DNA of 64,000 nt from Rhizophagus clarus (GCA_015698045.1 BLAL01000156.1:1054001-1118000); one strand, 5' to 3'. Numbered from the stretch's first letter, positions 24,514 through 37,939 are shown. Notes: generated by a model not told the origin, from the sequence alone. Program-made: numbers and translations.

Positions 24514-25219
24514 GTTAGCGAGATACGGGACATATAGTATCCTGTCCCTACTTGTAGATAAATGCCTTCGGTAAAATACATTTATCACGAATACACATGG
24601 CTTGATTATAAATAATGACGACCTTGCTAAATTTATAATTAAATCGGTATATCAGGATATTATAACAAATTTATTTATACACGTAATGAACAGTGGTAAA
24701 AAATGGATCCGCATAGTTGGCGAAACGTACAGTACATCATTTTAAATTCCGCACGCGCGATTGAAAGTAGACGATATTTCATAATGTCACTTACTATTAT
24801 TTAGTTTATTTATTTTTAAGTGCGCATATACTTAATAGATCACACACAAAACTTTTATGAATAATGTCCACTCGACATGATCTGAATTTTCAACACCGAA
24901 AGCGGATGTGGTTTATCCAGAATCGTTACAATCGGGTTCTAACTGTATTTTTTTTTTTTTTTTAAAAAAAAAAACTGGACATAAATAAAGCATTCGAGTT
25001 TCTATAGTCGGTATCTTCGTGACTTCAAATGATCGGTCACGTGTCATTCGAGAAACAACCTAAAATTCATAATTCTGGCCAAAATTATTTATATAATGCG
25101 ATATTACAAATTGTCCAACATCACGAATTACATCATCATTCACTGTTCTCTATGACTGATATTTTATCGCCATACAGTATTTTACGGGATAAAATAGTAG
25201 AATACCGTATCTCGCTAAC
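24514..25219. mobile_element. PIF/Harbinger-like MITE, 706 bp
   Basis: Perfect 15-bp terminal inverted repeats (GTTAGCGAGATACGG and its complement) are flanked by TAA on both sides (24511-24513 and 25220-25222). A TWA duplication is the hallmark of PIF/Harbinger insertion. Sub-terminal words such as GTAAAATAC recur near both ends. There is no transposase; the 80-codon ORF at 25029-25271 crosses the right end and is not a credible gene. Confidence 0.65.
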
Positions 25220-25516
25220 TAATCATTCAGAAGGGTTACGAACATTTGCGAAAAGAATTTTAAAAGTTTAGAAAGATATAGGATGTAGTGAAGAAAAAAA
25301 GTGACGGCATTATATATGTCAAGTGTTGCCGAACCAATCCTATTTTAAACTAATCTTTTCATCAATTACAATAATAAATTGGGAGGGTATCAGTTAAAAT
25401 AGGGGAAATCCACAATTTTTGAGTGATTTTGGTTATTAAGCTAATTTTGTTCACATGACCATGATCAGCAAAGTGAACCAATAAAAAAAATTTTGATCAA
25501 AATTTGATGCTCTCCC

Positions 25517-25688
25517 AATTATTGTTTACCGCATTAGAAAGAACTGATAACAAAGTTCGACCCTTAGTAACACTGAAAGTAAATCGTTACCGATTCTTTT
25601 TATGTCTTGTATTTGACTTATCCTTTTGACTTCCGCTTTGGCCTTGGCAGTTGAGTATTTTCTTCCAACCACTCCTAAGTTTTATCAT
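25517..25688 (-). pseudogene. LRR gene fragment: 5' end only, inactivated
   Basis: Reverse-strand copy of the first ~58 codons of LRR2. The ATG (25688-25686) is kept, but a 1-nt deletion near codon 4 shifts the frame and the Gln codon that follows (CAG in LRR2) reads TAG. The segment then matches KAEVKRIS, IGNDLLS and the VVNN region before homology stops. Its 5' flank (25690-26500) matches about 22300-23170, including the GATATAACCC block. It is a truncated inverted duplicate, not a gene. Confidence 0.8.
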
Positions 25689-25689
25689 A

Positions 25690-26500
25690 ATGTAAAGTTT
25701 TAGTTCGTTCTGTTCAGAATAACATGTTTTTTAAAATAAATAGATGACTTTATGTATAAAGTGAAATAAAACAGAAGAATATGTTACTTTTTAGTTTGAG
25801 AGAGACACGGAGACAGAGAGGAAATTACGCTAATGCCTATCTAAAAAGTGATAAAATTCTTATGTATGTGATTTTTTTTTACCACCTTAACGACGGGTTA
25901 TATCAAACGCCTAAAAATAGGATTATTAACCTAGTGGCATCGAATGATTGTAATTGTTGAAAAAGATGAGAGATCTAGAGTTACAGACAATATTTTTATT
26001 GAAAATTTGGTAATCAGAATTATTCGTTATTTCTTTATTTCCTTATTGAGTGTGATATGAAATTTTTCAATTCTGATTCTCTATCTCCTAGGGAATACAT
26101 GTTTAAATTGATGATCATAACCAAAACGCATTCTGTGGATATTAAACCAAAATGCATTATTAAAAATTGGGCGCATTTTTAGTATTTTTATTTTTTTCAT
26201 AATTAATCTAACTATAATTCTCAACTTTGAACAAAAAAAGGCTAAATAATTTTTGGTTATTATAGGTGAAACTAAGCGTTTTATTTTGTTAAAATGAAAA
26301 TTATTATCTATTTTCAATTTTAAATTTTTTAATTTTTCGTAAAAAATGGTCTTGAAAAAATAACGATATATATTGATGGATCGGTTATTAACCAAAATAA
26401 AAAAACCACGGAGTCATTTTTCATTTTTAATATAAAATTTTTTCCTCTTTTCGTAAAAAAAAATTTAGTTAGTTTCCAACAAAAGCCTCAAAAATAATAT
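25690..26500 (-). repeat. Inverted copy of the LRR gene 2 upstream region
   Basis: In reverse complement this matches about 22300-23170. Shared words are CTCAATAAGGAAATAAA, GATATAACCCGT, AAAAATACTAAAAAT and TTTCCAACAAAA. The minus-strand ORF 26081-26395 inside it has no counterpart frame at the LRR2 side and is not called. Confidence 0.65.
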
Positions 26501-28425
26501 ATATATATTTTTGTTTAATAATAATTATGGCTATTAATTATAAATATGATAGATAAAAATCTTCTTGTAGGAAACAAAATTCGAAGCCCAGGAATTAGCT
26601 AAAGGAGGTGCAGCAAAGATTAAATCATATAAGAATACAATAAAAAAAAAGGAAAATCAACTACGAATACTTTCTCAGACACAGATCAGTCTATAAAAAC
26701 ATCAACAAAGAATAATACAGTATTTACACACAAAACTATTCATCAAGATAAAGAGATTAAAAATGAAGTTTCGAGTAGGAATAAGAATTAAATGATTTTT
26801 GATGGTCAATATAGAAACATGAAAAGAAGAAGAATAGTGATAGAAATAATCAGAAATTATCAGTTAAAATTCAACATAAATAATGCTGTATTTATGTACA
26901 CAGGCAATTCGATAAACCGGACTCATATGCATCCGTTCCAATATATCAAGAAACTTTAATAATAACCGTTACGGACTCGACCTCGGTAAATCGAAGATTT
27001 CGATTTATCAAAGATCCAGTCAGTGTATGATAAAATTAGGTTGGTAGATAGAAAATGGTAAGATTTGTCCCAATTAAATATTTATTAATTTATATGTGTA
27101 TGTCAATTTAAAAAAATTTTACTGATATTAAATTCACTCATTTTAAAAATTGTGTATACCGATTACAATATCAATACTAATATTTAATACCAAAAAAATG
27201 AATTTTTTTTAAATAATGTAATTCTTATAATGACAAGAGATGTTCTACTGATATTTATAATTACTTTTTAAATTACCGATACTTTCAATGACAATACGAC
27301 GCAACCATTGAGGCATTGACTTATGGTGTACTGTATATCTTGACGCGTGACATACTGTATATCTTGACGTACGAAATATCACATGGCGTATCCCACTTGA
27401 TATTAACGCGAATGCGCGGTATGTAATCATGTATTTCCACAATATGTAAATCGCAGAGAAAACAGTCCAAGAAAGGTAATAGACCTGCTTCCGATAAAAA
27501 ACGAAGTGATTATGGTTTCTCGGTTATATTGTATAATGTGAAATTGCACAAAGTTTATTTATTAAGGGTATCTCCTTAGCTCCTTATAGTCACACAGTCG
27601 GGCACATAGTGACTTTTAAGCAGAATGTGCTTATAAAGAGGGGATATTGTAATTGTGACTATATAGAGGGATTTTCAATTTACCATCCCCTGTGTGGAGG
27701 TACGATCGTACGGCATATGACATATAATACGTCTAACACGACCCACATATATGCGACAAAAACTTCTAAAGGTGACATAATGACGCATCAGGTAACATCA
27801 AGTACAATTCATATGTTTTTCGGTTTTTTATTCTTTAATATACGTTTATTAATATTTATCCAAAATTTTCACGTAACTGATATACTAAATATTTCCTATA
27901 ACTGAATAAATTTATTTCGTGTATGTATAACTCACATTCGTAATAAAATATAACGCTATTATTACTAGCAAATTTGTCTTCCTCAAGTAGTTCAGAGTAG
28001 CTATCATCAATCAGGCACTCGGACAAAGAATTTCTAATCAAAGATCAAAATGTCAATTTCTGTACTTTGCAATATGCCAGTTTTTCTTGTAATCTTCTAA
28101 AATCTCTTTCTGATCCATACGATGATTCGTCTATGGATCCAAATGCATGATTTTTGAGTTTCTGGTTATTTATGGATGTAAGACAATAAACGTAGGAGTT
28201 GTTTTCTATCTGAAATATCTAAATGTGTTCCCTCCATACACGTAAAAATACTTCTTGAAAGGATTGTGACTCACAAGCTCCTTCATACACATTTCGAAAT
28301 TCTTTTTTGTAATAATTAATCATATATTTCATCACAATCTGAATAACACAATAGGCAAAAAAAAATCTCTACTTACAAAAACAAATATAAATTTTGTAAG
28401 CTTTGATGCAGGTTCTGCTTTTTAA
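26501..28425. other. Intergenic region, no gene seen
   Basis: Includes a short tandem (TACTGTATATCTTGACG twice, about 27330-27373) and A-rich sequence at 26640-26830. ORFs at 27245-27442 (minus), 27609-27905 (plus, GTG start) and 27856-28041 (minus) have no recognisable domain. Confidence 0.5.
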
Positions 28426-28429
28426 ACTG

Positions 28430-28890
28430 TGACTTTTGGAATTTTTTAGTTAAGAAAATTGCAACCCTAACTTCCTTAATCTTTTTCTTCACAAAAAAAT
28501 TCGATAGTTCTCCTGCACCATACTTTTAATCGTCTATTAATCTGAACGAATTACTTTTAATTGCGATAACGCAAGTAAAAGTAGTAGTTGAGCTACACCA
28601 CAAAGTCGTATGAAGGCGAAAATTTTAACGATGATACTGGAAATTCAGATAATCTTTTAATTATATTTTTCAAATAATAATAATAATAATAACAACCACG
28701 TCAAATACTTTAAATACCTTCCCAAGTAAATTGATTGATCACCTAACCTAAAAGTTCCAAATGAAATTTGTAATTAAGTAAAAATTCAAAAAAAAAGAAA
28801 ATAATAATAATAATTAAAATGAATAAATAAATAAATAAAATAGAAATAAAAATGAAAATTTAGCACTTGAAATTCTTTTGAACGTAATTA
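28430..28890. repeat. Inverted copy of the 3' flank of LRR gene 1
   Basis: In reverse complement this follows 19560-19960, with shared words GTTGCAACCCTAAC-like, ATTAATAGACGA and TTCATTTGGAAC/GAGCTT. It lies at the same distance downstream of LRR3 as its partner does downstream of LRR1, so the duplicated block spans gene plus both flanks. Confidence 0.6.
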
Positions 28891-29205
28891 TTTATTCTGT
28901 TTTAATTTAATCAAATTTTTGAGACTATGATATTATGAAATGAAATATTATAAATACAAAATATAAACGAGGCACTAAACTTTAAAAAAATTACTTTTCT
29001 CTTCATTCTAATACACGTCATTTTAAAATAAAAAAATACATTTGACATGAAAACAACTTTTGTAAGAAAAATAGTAATATAGGTGATGTAAGGAAGAAAA
29101 GAATTAGTTATGCGCAAAAAGATTATAATATAGATGATGGTGTTAACAAAAAATTAACCTTTTTTTTCAATTCAATACTTAGCTTCATCTTGATTAATTA
29201 TTTAC

Positions 29206-30216
29206 CTAATGAGTTTTTTGATAAACATCACATCGAAGTTGTTCATAAAATTCTTTAATTTCTTTGGCTACTACTTCCCATTCTAGCGTCTTAATAGTTA
29301 ATACTTCTAATTCTTCTTGTTTGATTTTCTCTTTAGCTTTGTTAATTAATTCCTGATTATCTCTCCTCCAAGCTTGCCAGTCGTAATTTCTAAGGGGATC
29401 ATTTTCAATTTTGTAATTTTCTAATTGCTCAGCTAGTTTTCCTGAACATGTAAGAGTTCTTGTAAAGTGACCTCCTCTCAAACCCAAATTAGAAGCAACG
29501 GCATTGACATCAAAAAATTCTTCAGGTAAATACTCTAAACCACTATCAATATTAGTTCCAGTGACACTTATTTCCTTTATATCTCTTAAGTTCTTTAATG
29601 GTTTTAAGGAACCATAAAAAGGACAATTACAAATGTATAATCTCTCTAATTTAACAAAAGGAGTAAAACAACTTAGACCTCGTGCAGGAAAATTATTGCC
29701 GTTCATGCGGAGAGTGATCAAATTGGTGGGATTTATAGTTTTTAAAAAGTCTAAATTCGCTAATTTGTTGTCAGAACAAAAAATTTTTTCAATTCTATCC
29801 AATCCAGTAAAATCTATATTAGTTAACTGATTGTCTGCGAAACCAATTCGTTCAATTCGTCGGTTATTAGACAAATCTAAATTAGTAAGTTGATTATTAC
29901 AACAACTAAAATCAATGAGTTGCGAACAATCAGATATATCTAGTGCAGTAATTTTGTGACCTCTAATATCCAAATCTTCTAAATTAAAGAACCCTTTTAA
30001 AGACAAGGGACCTTCTAAAATAATATTGTTTTCAATTGCATCATCGTTTATCACAATAGTAAGAAGAGATGTCAAAGGTCGATTCTTAATAAAAACTGAA
30101 AGTAAATCTCCTCCGATATTTTTCAAGGTTTGTTTGGGACCTCCTATTCTTTTGACTCCTTCTTTGGTCCCGGCAGTTGGGTATTTACTATCCAACCATT
30201 CCTGAGCGTTTACCAT
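29206..30216 (-). CDS. LRR gene 3: intronless leucine-rich-repeat protein, 336 aa
   Basis: Full-length paralogue of LRR1 on the opposite strand. ATG at 30216-30214; AQEWLDSKYP opening; GPKQ linker; LRRs at about 64-235 with C-x-x-N-x-LT units (for example CCNNQLTNLDLS); CSGKLAEQLENYKIE; NDPLRNYDWQAW; charged C-terminal helix ending CDVYQKTH. No signal peptide or membrane helix, so likely cytosolic and involved in protein binding. It keeps the complete tail that LRR2 has lost. The gene plus about 0.3 kb 5' and about 0.8 kb 3' sequence forms an inverted duplicate of the LRR1 locus. Confidence 0.9.
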   Translation of the reverse strand: MVNAQEWLDSKYPTAGTKEGVKRIGGPKQTLKNIGGDLLSVFIKNRPLTSLLTIVINDDAIENNIILEGPLSLKGFFNLEDLDIRGHKITALDISDCSQLIDFSCCNNQLTNLDLSNNRRIERIGFADNQLTNIDFTGLDRIEKIFCSDNKLANLDFLKTINPTNLITLRMNGNNFPARGLSCFTPFVKLERLYICNCPFYGSLKPLKNLRDIKEISVTGTNIDSGLEYLPEEFFDVNAVASNLGLRGGHFTRTLTCSGKLAEQLENYKIENDPLRNYDWQAWRRDNQELINKAKEKIKQEELEVLTIKTLEWEVVAKEIKEFYEQLRCDVYQKTH

Positions 30217-30345
30217 AATATAATATCTTAGTTCAGCCTATTAAGGTTAACTTTTTAAATGACTGTATAAAATACAACCTTTTTTTTTAATTGTATTTTT
30301 AGTTTGAGAGAGAAACAGAGATGATCAACATTTCATATGAATATG

Positions 30346-30466
30346 ATTTTTATTAACCTTAACTGGTTATACAAGCGCCTATTAAAGTATCACAAAAACC
30401 TTTAATCGGGAAGGTTTAAAATATCGCCATCCGAATATTGTTCGTCGAATAGTTGTCGAAAAGATT
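30346..30466 (-). promoter_or_regulatory. Conserved upstream region of LRR gene 3
   Basis: On the minus strand it reads ATCTTTTCGACAACTATTCG (then ACGA), followed by GGCGCTTGTATAACCAGTTA (then AGGTTAATAAAAATCATA). The order matches the blocks before LRR1 and LRR2. Confidence 0.5.
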
Positions 30467-32111
30467 AGTGGTAAGAACAAAATTTAACGCCACTTACATT
30501 ACTCATATAACATTTTGTCTGAGACGACTGGAACTTTTACTGCAGGTGAAAAAGTAAACTTTCGAGAAAGCCTATTATATGAATATGTATTAGCCTTATT
30601 AATAATATCTAATTGATGTATTTTTAACATGCAAAGAATATCCATCATGCAAGACCTAAACTCTGGAGAACTTTATTGATTAGGTGAGCGACTGAAAATG
30701 AAATACGTGAGAGTATTGCTAAATCCCATCGCATGTGATTTCACGCATTTAAAAAAACGATACATTTTCAATAAATATGCTAAGTAAATATGATTGAGAC
30801 GTTAATCAAATTTTGTTCATTTACTACTTTTCACGTTTTTCTCAAAAACTAGTACCTGAAATCATCTTTTTAACCTAAGAGATTCTATTTGTTGTTAAGT
30901 TAAATTGTAGCAATTCTTAAAAAAATTATTTAATTTTATTAGTAATTTTAAATAGAAGTTTGATTAACTCGCACTTTGCTCAAATTCTATCTAAATAACA
31001 GCCTTTTTGACATAAAAAAACTTTCTTCTCGAGGATTAAGATTAAAAATTTTTAGTTTCTCGTAACAATTAAATTTGTCTTACGATTAAGATTAAAATTT
31101 TTTAGATTCTCATAACAATAAATTTTAAAATAATACTACTAAGCGAACAGTTTTTATTTTTTATATGTATTTATTATATGTAAAATTTTTTATACATGCG
31201 CAAAAAAACTTTTTTATTTAAATCATGTGTAATCAATATTTAAAAATCAACACAGACAAGTTATTCATAAAAAAAAAAAAAAATTTATTATAATAAAATA
31301 AAAAAAAAAAAACTAGAAGATAATAGTCATTTTTAAATTACAATATATAAATTATCATTTAAGGGATCAAAATCAAAAAAATGGAGACTTCAATATTAAA
31401 AGTGTTATAAAAGTAAAGTTTCAAAGTTAAACAATAACATTAGTAGCGCAACAATGTCACATGAGTCATATAAATTTAATGTGATGCCGGCCAGAAGTTA
31501 TACTTGAACCATTGATTGTATAAATAATTTTGGCCGGAATTAAAGGTCATTTGTCATTTAATGTTAAATGACCAAATGACACGTGGCCAGTAATTGCCAA
31601 TCCATGTGGTTGATGGTTCAACCCCATAAACTAAATAAATATTGAATATCCATATCAAATAAATGATCGGTTAAAAGTATTAACGGTATTCAATAAAGTA
31701 GAAATGCCGTAAATCGGTAAACAACGCCCGCTTTTACAATGGACAGGAAAAGAGGATAATATGTAATTGGTAAAATAAAATAAAATAATATGTCACATTA
31801 ATTTCGTGACAACGTTTACCCGTTCATTAAATAGTTACAGATCTTATATATGGTTATTAATACACGGCAGAACATTTAAATCAACGGTGATTACGTACAT
31901 TGAATTTCTTTTAATCAAAAAAAAAAATAAAAATAAAAATTATTATTATTACACATGCAAATAATAGTAAATATGGATAGATGAATGAACGAGAAAAGGA
32001 AAGCGAAAAAGTATCATAAAATAATTTTATTCAGTAGAACATTTTAATAATTATCGGAGTTATTAAGACATAAATACATTTAACATTGTTCCATAAAACA
32101 ACATTATCATT
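30467..32111. other. Intergenic region bordering the family B array
   Basis: No gene. From about 30690 it is similar to the right end of the window (61940 onward): ATCGCATGTGA(A)TTTCACGC, TTTATTTAAATCATGTG, AATAAATATTGAATAT and CGGCAGAACATTTAAATC recur in order. It is therefore the left part of a repeated unit whose start is not well defined. Confidence 0.5.
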
Positions 32112-33483
32112 ATCGACGTAACAATAAACTTTCATATGTTTGTGATTTTTATATAATATATAATAAAAAAAAAAATAGGGAGTAGGTACTACCGTACGAC
32201 AAAATTAATTGAAAATTTCGCTTTTAACCGTCATCGTACATATTATTATACACTGATACAGTATGTTCTTAAATCTTCGGATTTGCAATAAAAATTACAA
32301 AACTCTAAGAATGGTAAATTTTATTTATGGCGTTTCATTTTACTTTTTCATTGTCATATAACTACTTGACAATTGAAGAGCGGTCCATATTTATCCTCCA
32401 AATTTAATGAAAGAAAATTATCTTTCGAATAATTATGAAGCGTTACCTCCTTCTGCATATTTCATTACTAATAAGCACAAAAAGATTCTTTTTTTGGTAT
32501 AATGTACAAACATGAAAGAGAAAGTACTTTTGCTTTGGTTTGTAGATCACTACAAATAGCAGATAGGCTGCATTACGGATTTAAACGGATAAGACGGTTG
32601 GATTGAGCAGAAGATTGGCACTAATAAATTTATATATTTTGTTGTATTGACGTGCTATTATGTAATTGAGGGTCGTCACAGGATAATTACATAAATAATG
32701 TTTATCCGAATTCCCTGATTTTTCATGTAAATATAAAGTTAATCATTCAAGCGTCCTTGAAATCTAATTTAAGAATTTTCTTTCTTTTATGATTCATGCA
32801 AAAGATGATCTTTTATTAAACTTTTTTTTTTTCTTTCCGATTTTTCACCAAAGAAATCAAATTCCAATAAGGCGACTACCGATGTCGATGTTGAGGCAAA
32901 GCTTTTTTTTTTACCGTTTTTGATGGTTATTCCATTTAAAAATACAATTCAACATATTCCTCCCGCAATTAAAATTAAAAGGCGCATAACCAATATAATA
33001 TATATGTGTGTGTGTGTGTAAATAATTTTTTTCTATATACCAATAATAAAAAAAAAGGATGCTCAATATTTATTATATAATAATGTTAATATTGCTTATA
33101 TAAAACATTACGTGGAGAGATAAGATTATCTTTTAATAAACAATTTTTTTTTTTTTTTGAGAAAATTAGGTTATAGAAAAATATTAAAAATTTATTTTTT
33201 TTTCATATATAATGTATTTTTTTTCATATATAATGTTGTACAGTATATATTAATTTATCATGCATTTTTTTTTATTTATTACTTTATTTACATTATATAT
33301 TAAAGTTTTTTGTTTCAACCAAAGAAAAGGTTATCGCACAATCATTTAGATACTTTTAATAGCAGATAGGGATATCGACCGCATAGGCAAAAAAAAAAAT
33401 ACATATATAATAAAAAATTGGTCCGTACGCTGTTTCAAAAAAATTTTTTTTTATATATATTTTTGCTTTTTAACTGAAACGAA

Positions 33484-33673
<190 letters not shown>

Positions 33674-34844
33674 GTATGCGACACAACACAAAAAAAAATA
33701 AAACGAAAAAGCAAAAAAAATATGGGTTGTTATTATGTCATATGCACTAGTAAGAAATTCCGATTTCCGATACATTGATCACCTAAATTTTATCCGACGG
33801 CACAATTGGCACATGATACACACGACACATGACCAGATGTAACGAGGATTTTTTTCACCAATTTCTTATTTCTTTCTTTGATATGTTTCCTCTAATAAGT
33901 TAACAATATAATTATTATAATCAATCAAACGCTGTCTGTGGCTGTATCATAATTTGATACCTATTTCTATTGAAATACTATTTGAAAAAATATTATTATT
34001 TTGCTTTTTTAGTTTTACAACTATTATTGATTGTTATTAATGGAAGATATTTTTATCAAGCTCTTTCTTTGTCATGACTTTTCCCCAAAGAAATTAAAAT
34101 TCGACTGGGCAACCACCGAAATCGGTATTGAGAAAAAGTGATTTTTTTTTCCTACCGTTTTGATAATCGTTACACATTTAAAAATTACAAAGGTGCATAT
34201 AAATGGTTAGTAATAATATGTTAAAATGATAATTGAATATATTAGGAAGGATTTCCCTCTCAAGAAATATAATATAATACATTTACATACATATATATAT
34301 TTTTTAAATAATTTTTCTCAGGTAACAAAATCCGTGCGTTTAAAATAAAATAAAATAAAAAAAAAAAAAAATAATAATAAATAAAATAAATAAATGGTAA
34401 TAATAAATAGTAAACAAATAATAATTTACCTATTAAAAAAAAACCAAAAAGGAAAATAGAACTTATCAACTAAAAATTGATAATCTGTACGATTAGTACA
34501 CACACTCTTTTATTTAACAATTTTTTTTTTTATACAGTCATTGCCTTACGTTAGTTACATATTGTCCGAATAACTTTCTTTTTGATGACATATATAGTAA
34601 TTATGACTTAAAATAAAAGAAATATAATGAGTATGACAACTTTCCTCTTAAGTAGCTTCTTACTGTGAAACTTGTATTTTACTATATAAGGTTTAAAAAT
34701 AATATAAAAAAAAAATTTTTTATAGTATCATCATAAAAATTAAATTTATTATATACGCTTTTTTTATTTTCTAAAAATAAATACAAAGAAAAAACATGGG
34801 ATCGATTTGATCTGCATTATTTTTTTTTTTTTGTTTGTCAATCG

Positions 34845-34976
34845 TGTCTTCTTCAAAATCGCAGAATTCAACGTAGAATAAGAGCAATTAATCCGTATTT
34901 GAACTACTTTAGACAACTACCAAGACAAGTCACAAACGACCCCTTCGCAAACCAAATATTCAATGGTATTAATTGA
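34845..34976 (+). pseudogene. Family B relic (B0): exon 2 fragment
   Basis: The in-frame text runs LLQNRRIQRRIR, AINPYLNYFRQLPRQ, VTNDPFANQIFNG, closest to exon 2 of B2. Exon 1, the intron and the SSSY part are absent: the sequence jumps from TTTGTTTGTCAA (matching 43632-43642, upstream of B2) straight to the middle of exon 2 (45018). It also lacks three codons (HER in B2), and the final Trp codon TGG has become TGA. No start codon or acceptor precedes it, so it cannot encode the family protein. Confidence 0.85.
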
Positions 34977-37939
34977 TGATTTATTCGATATTAAACTCCC
35001 TCCGATATTCGAAATCCGTAAATGTTGGTAAAAGTCTGAAACTCGATATTGTTGACACCCTCATAATCGACATACATTTATGAAGCGGGTTTATAATTGT
35101 ACTACAAAACTTTATGATGATCACGTAATGTTCAATGACGATTTATTATTCATTCCATTTCAAATTTATTTATTCGGTTTTTAGTCAAAGATAAAAATGT
35201 AAGAAAATTTTTATTCTTCGGATTGTTTTGGTTCATTTAACAACTAACCAACTATTAAATTGTCGGCATTTATAATGTACTTTTTAATCCTTTTCCGCGA
35301 AAAAAAATTTTATTATTTTCCCCCTCCCCCACGAAACTAGTAAATAAATAAAAAAAAAGTTTGTGAAAACTTGTTTTAATTCTTGAACATATTCACACAT
35401 TAATTCAATGAAATAATAAAAAGAAAATATAACAAAGTGATTTTACGCCATGTCTTTACATCATGCATCACACACATGACACAATTGACACATGCACGTA
35501 GAACCAATTAAAATACGTATTTTGTTAAAAAAAAAAACATAGTTACCATCATCATTTTAAATATTCCATAACGGGTGTTATTCTTATGTGACTCATAATT
35601 TGTTCCTATCCGGAAATAACTTTTATCGTTCAGTGAAATAAAAGGGAAAAAGAATAGTTTCCCTCTGCAAATAATTCTTAAAAATAGAATTTTTTTTCGT
35701 TTTAATTTATTTATATTATATAATACATCGCTAGTTAAGTACAAATAAAAAAAATATTATATATATTTTTTAGTAGATTTAATTAGATGTTTCAGGTGTT
35801 GTTTCATTTTGGGGCTTATTTTTATTATTTTATATTAATACTTAATTAAAATTAAATGTCACCTTGTTTATTTACTCTTTTTTAAAAAAAATGCGCTTGC
35901 ATAAAAGAGTTCAAGATTAACACGCATTATTTTTGTTCAAGGAACATGGTGTTTAATTTTAATTTTTTGTAAAGAATTGTTACTCGATTATATTGTTGCT
36001 ATATGCAGACATACATAATATATGTGCTTTGTTTTACAATAAATATATTTAATAATAATGATGATAATTCTTCATTCTCATTATCTGTTATATTCAAAAA
36101 AAAAAAATAAAAATAAATAAATAAATAAATAAAGGACATTGTTCGCATAGTATATTAACATAATTATCTGGATTACTGTTACGCAATTTCAGCCTAATTT
36201 AGCTTACCAAAAACCGGTGATTGGATGACGTAGTTAAAATATATTTACTTAAAACTTGATCAAATATTTTCGTATAACTAATCATAAACCACACCCGCTT
36301 CTACAATGGACAGGAAAAGACCGAAATTCTGATTCAGAATATAATTGGTGAATAAATAAAATAATAAAATAAAATAAAATAAAGTAAAGTAAAAACAATA
36401 TCATGTGTAGACAAATTAAAATCAACAAAAACTAATTGAAAATTTCGCTTTTAGCCGTCATCGTACATATTGTTACATAATTATGTTCTTTAAATTTTTG
36501 AATATATGATTTGATACTTTTTTTGGTATATATTTTAAACTTTGATATGCTGCAGATCACAACACATAGCAGATAGGCTGGCTTGAATTACGGACTTAAA
36601 GGGAAGATTATAATCCAAATTTGGAGTAGTCAAATAATTTTGCAAATATGACGTTTAACCATTCAAGTGTTCAGTTCGATTCATGCTTTTTTTTAGACCC
36701 TTGTTATTTGACATTTTTTTTCTTTTGCTTATCAAAGCAAGTTTTTTTTTTCTTTCAGATTTTTTTTATCAAAGAAATCAGCATTTTTACCGTTTTTGAT
36801 GGTTATTCCATTTTAATAATAAATACATTCAACACATTTCTCTCGCATTTAAATTAAAAGGCACATGTACCGTAAGTGAATGCTTGTAATATTTATGAGT
36901 AAATAAGTTTTCTAGATACCAATAATAAAGAAAAGGTATATTATATAAGAATGTAGTTGTTACGTAATATATTACGTGAATAGATAAGATTATCTTTTAA
37001 TAAATAATGAAACAAAGGAATTTTTTTTTTTTTTTTTTTTTGAGAAAGTTTAGGTTATAGAAAAAATATTAAAATGATGACTCATGTTGTACAGTATATA
37101 TTAATATATGTACTTTTTTTACGTTATATAATAAGTTTTTTTTTTTCAGCCAGACTATCGTACAATCTTATAATATCGGTCACGTATAAAAAAAATTTAT
37201 GTATATAAAGTAATTTTTTTTTTTTACAAATAACAACAACAATAATAATAGTAATAATAAACAATAATAATATTTATGCGACACAAAATTTTTATCCGAC
37301 GACAGATTTATTAATAAGTATCGTGTGACATTTAACAAATTCATTTTATGCGGAAAATAAAAAAAGAAATCATCATGCATACCATTCAAAATATGCACAC
37401 AATTGACATGAACGATACCATTCAGTTTACACACGTTTCTTTTTTCTTTTCGGCTTTTCGGTCAAATAAGTTAACAATATAATCAGTGGCTGTAATTATG
37501 ACTATTTGATTATTGTTGTTTTTTTTTCAGGATTTTGCCATAAAGAAATTAGGGTAACCATCGACATATTGATGGTAAAAAGGCGCATATAATGTAATAA
37601 CATAAAAAATTTATTATATAATAATATTTTGTATAAATTATAATTATATTAATTTTTTTTTTTTTTTTTTATCATCCATATGTACTAATAAAAAATAAAA
37701 AAAATTTTCCCCCAAAAAATATTGACGTATCTAAAAAGCCAACTGAACTCGTGCGTTTAAAAAAAATAAAATAGAACAATAAATAAATAATAAATAAACA
37801 AACAAATCTATCGAAAAAAAAGAAAGAAATCTAAACAACAATAACCGCATATCAACTCCCAAACCAATAATAATTACTTATCAACTATAAAAAAAAAAAA
37901 ATGTTTACTATTTTTTTTTTTTTTTCCTATTCATAATAA

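Noticed and set aside
25029-25271. 80-codon ATG ORF
   Set aside because: It runs through the right terminal repeat of the TAA-flanked MITE.
26081-26395. 104-codon minus-strand ORF
   Set aside because: Lies in the inverted copy of the LRR2 upstream region; no corresponding reading frame in the other copy.
27609-27905. 98-codon plus-strand ORF
   Set aside because: Begins with GTG, has no ATG in a useful place and no domain.
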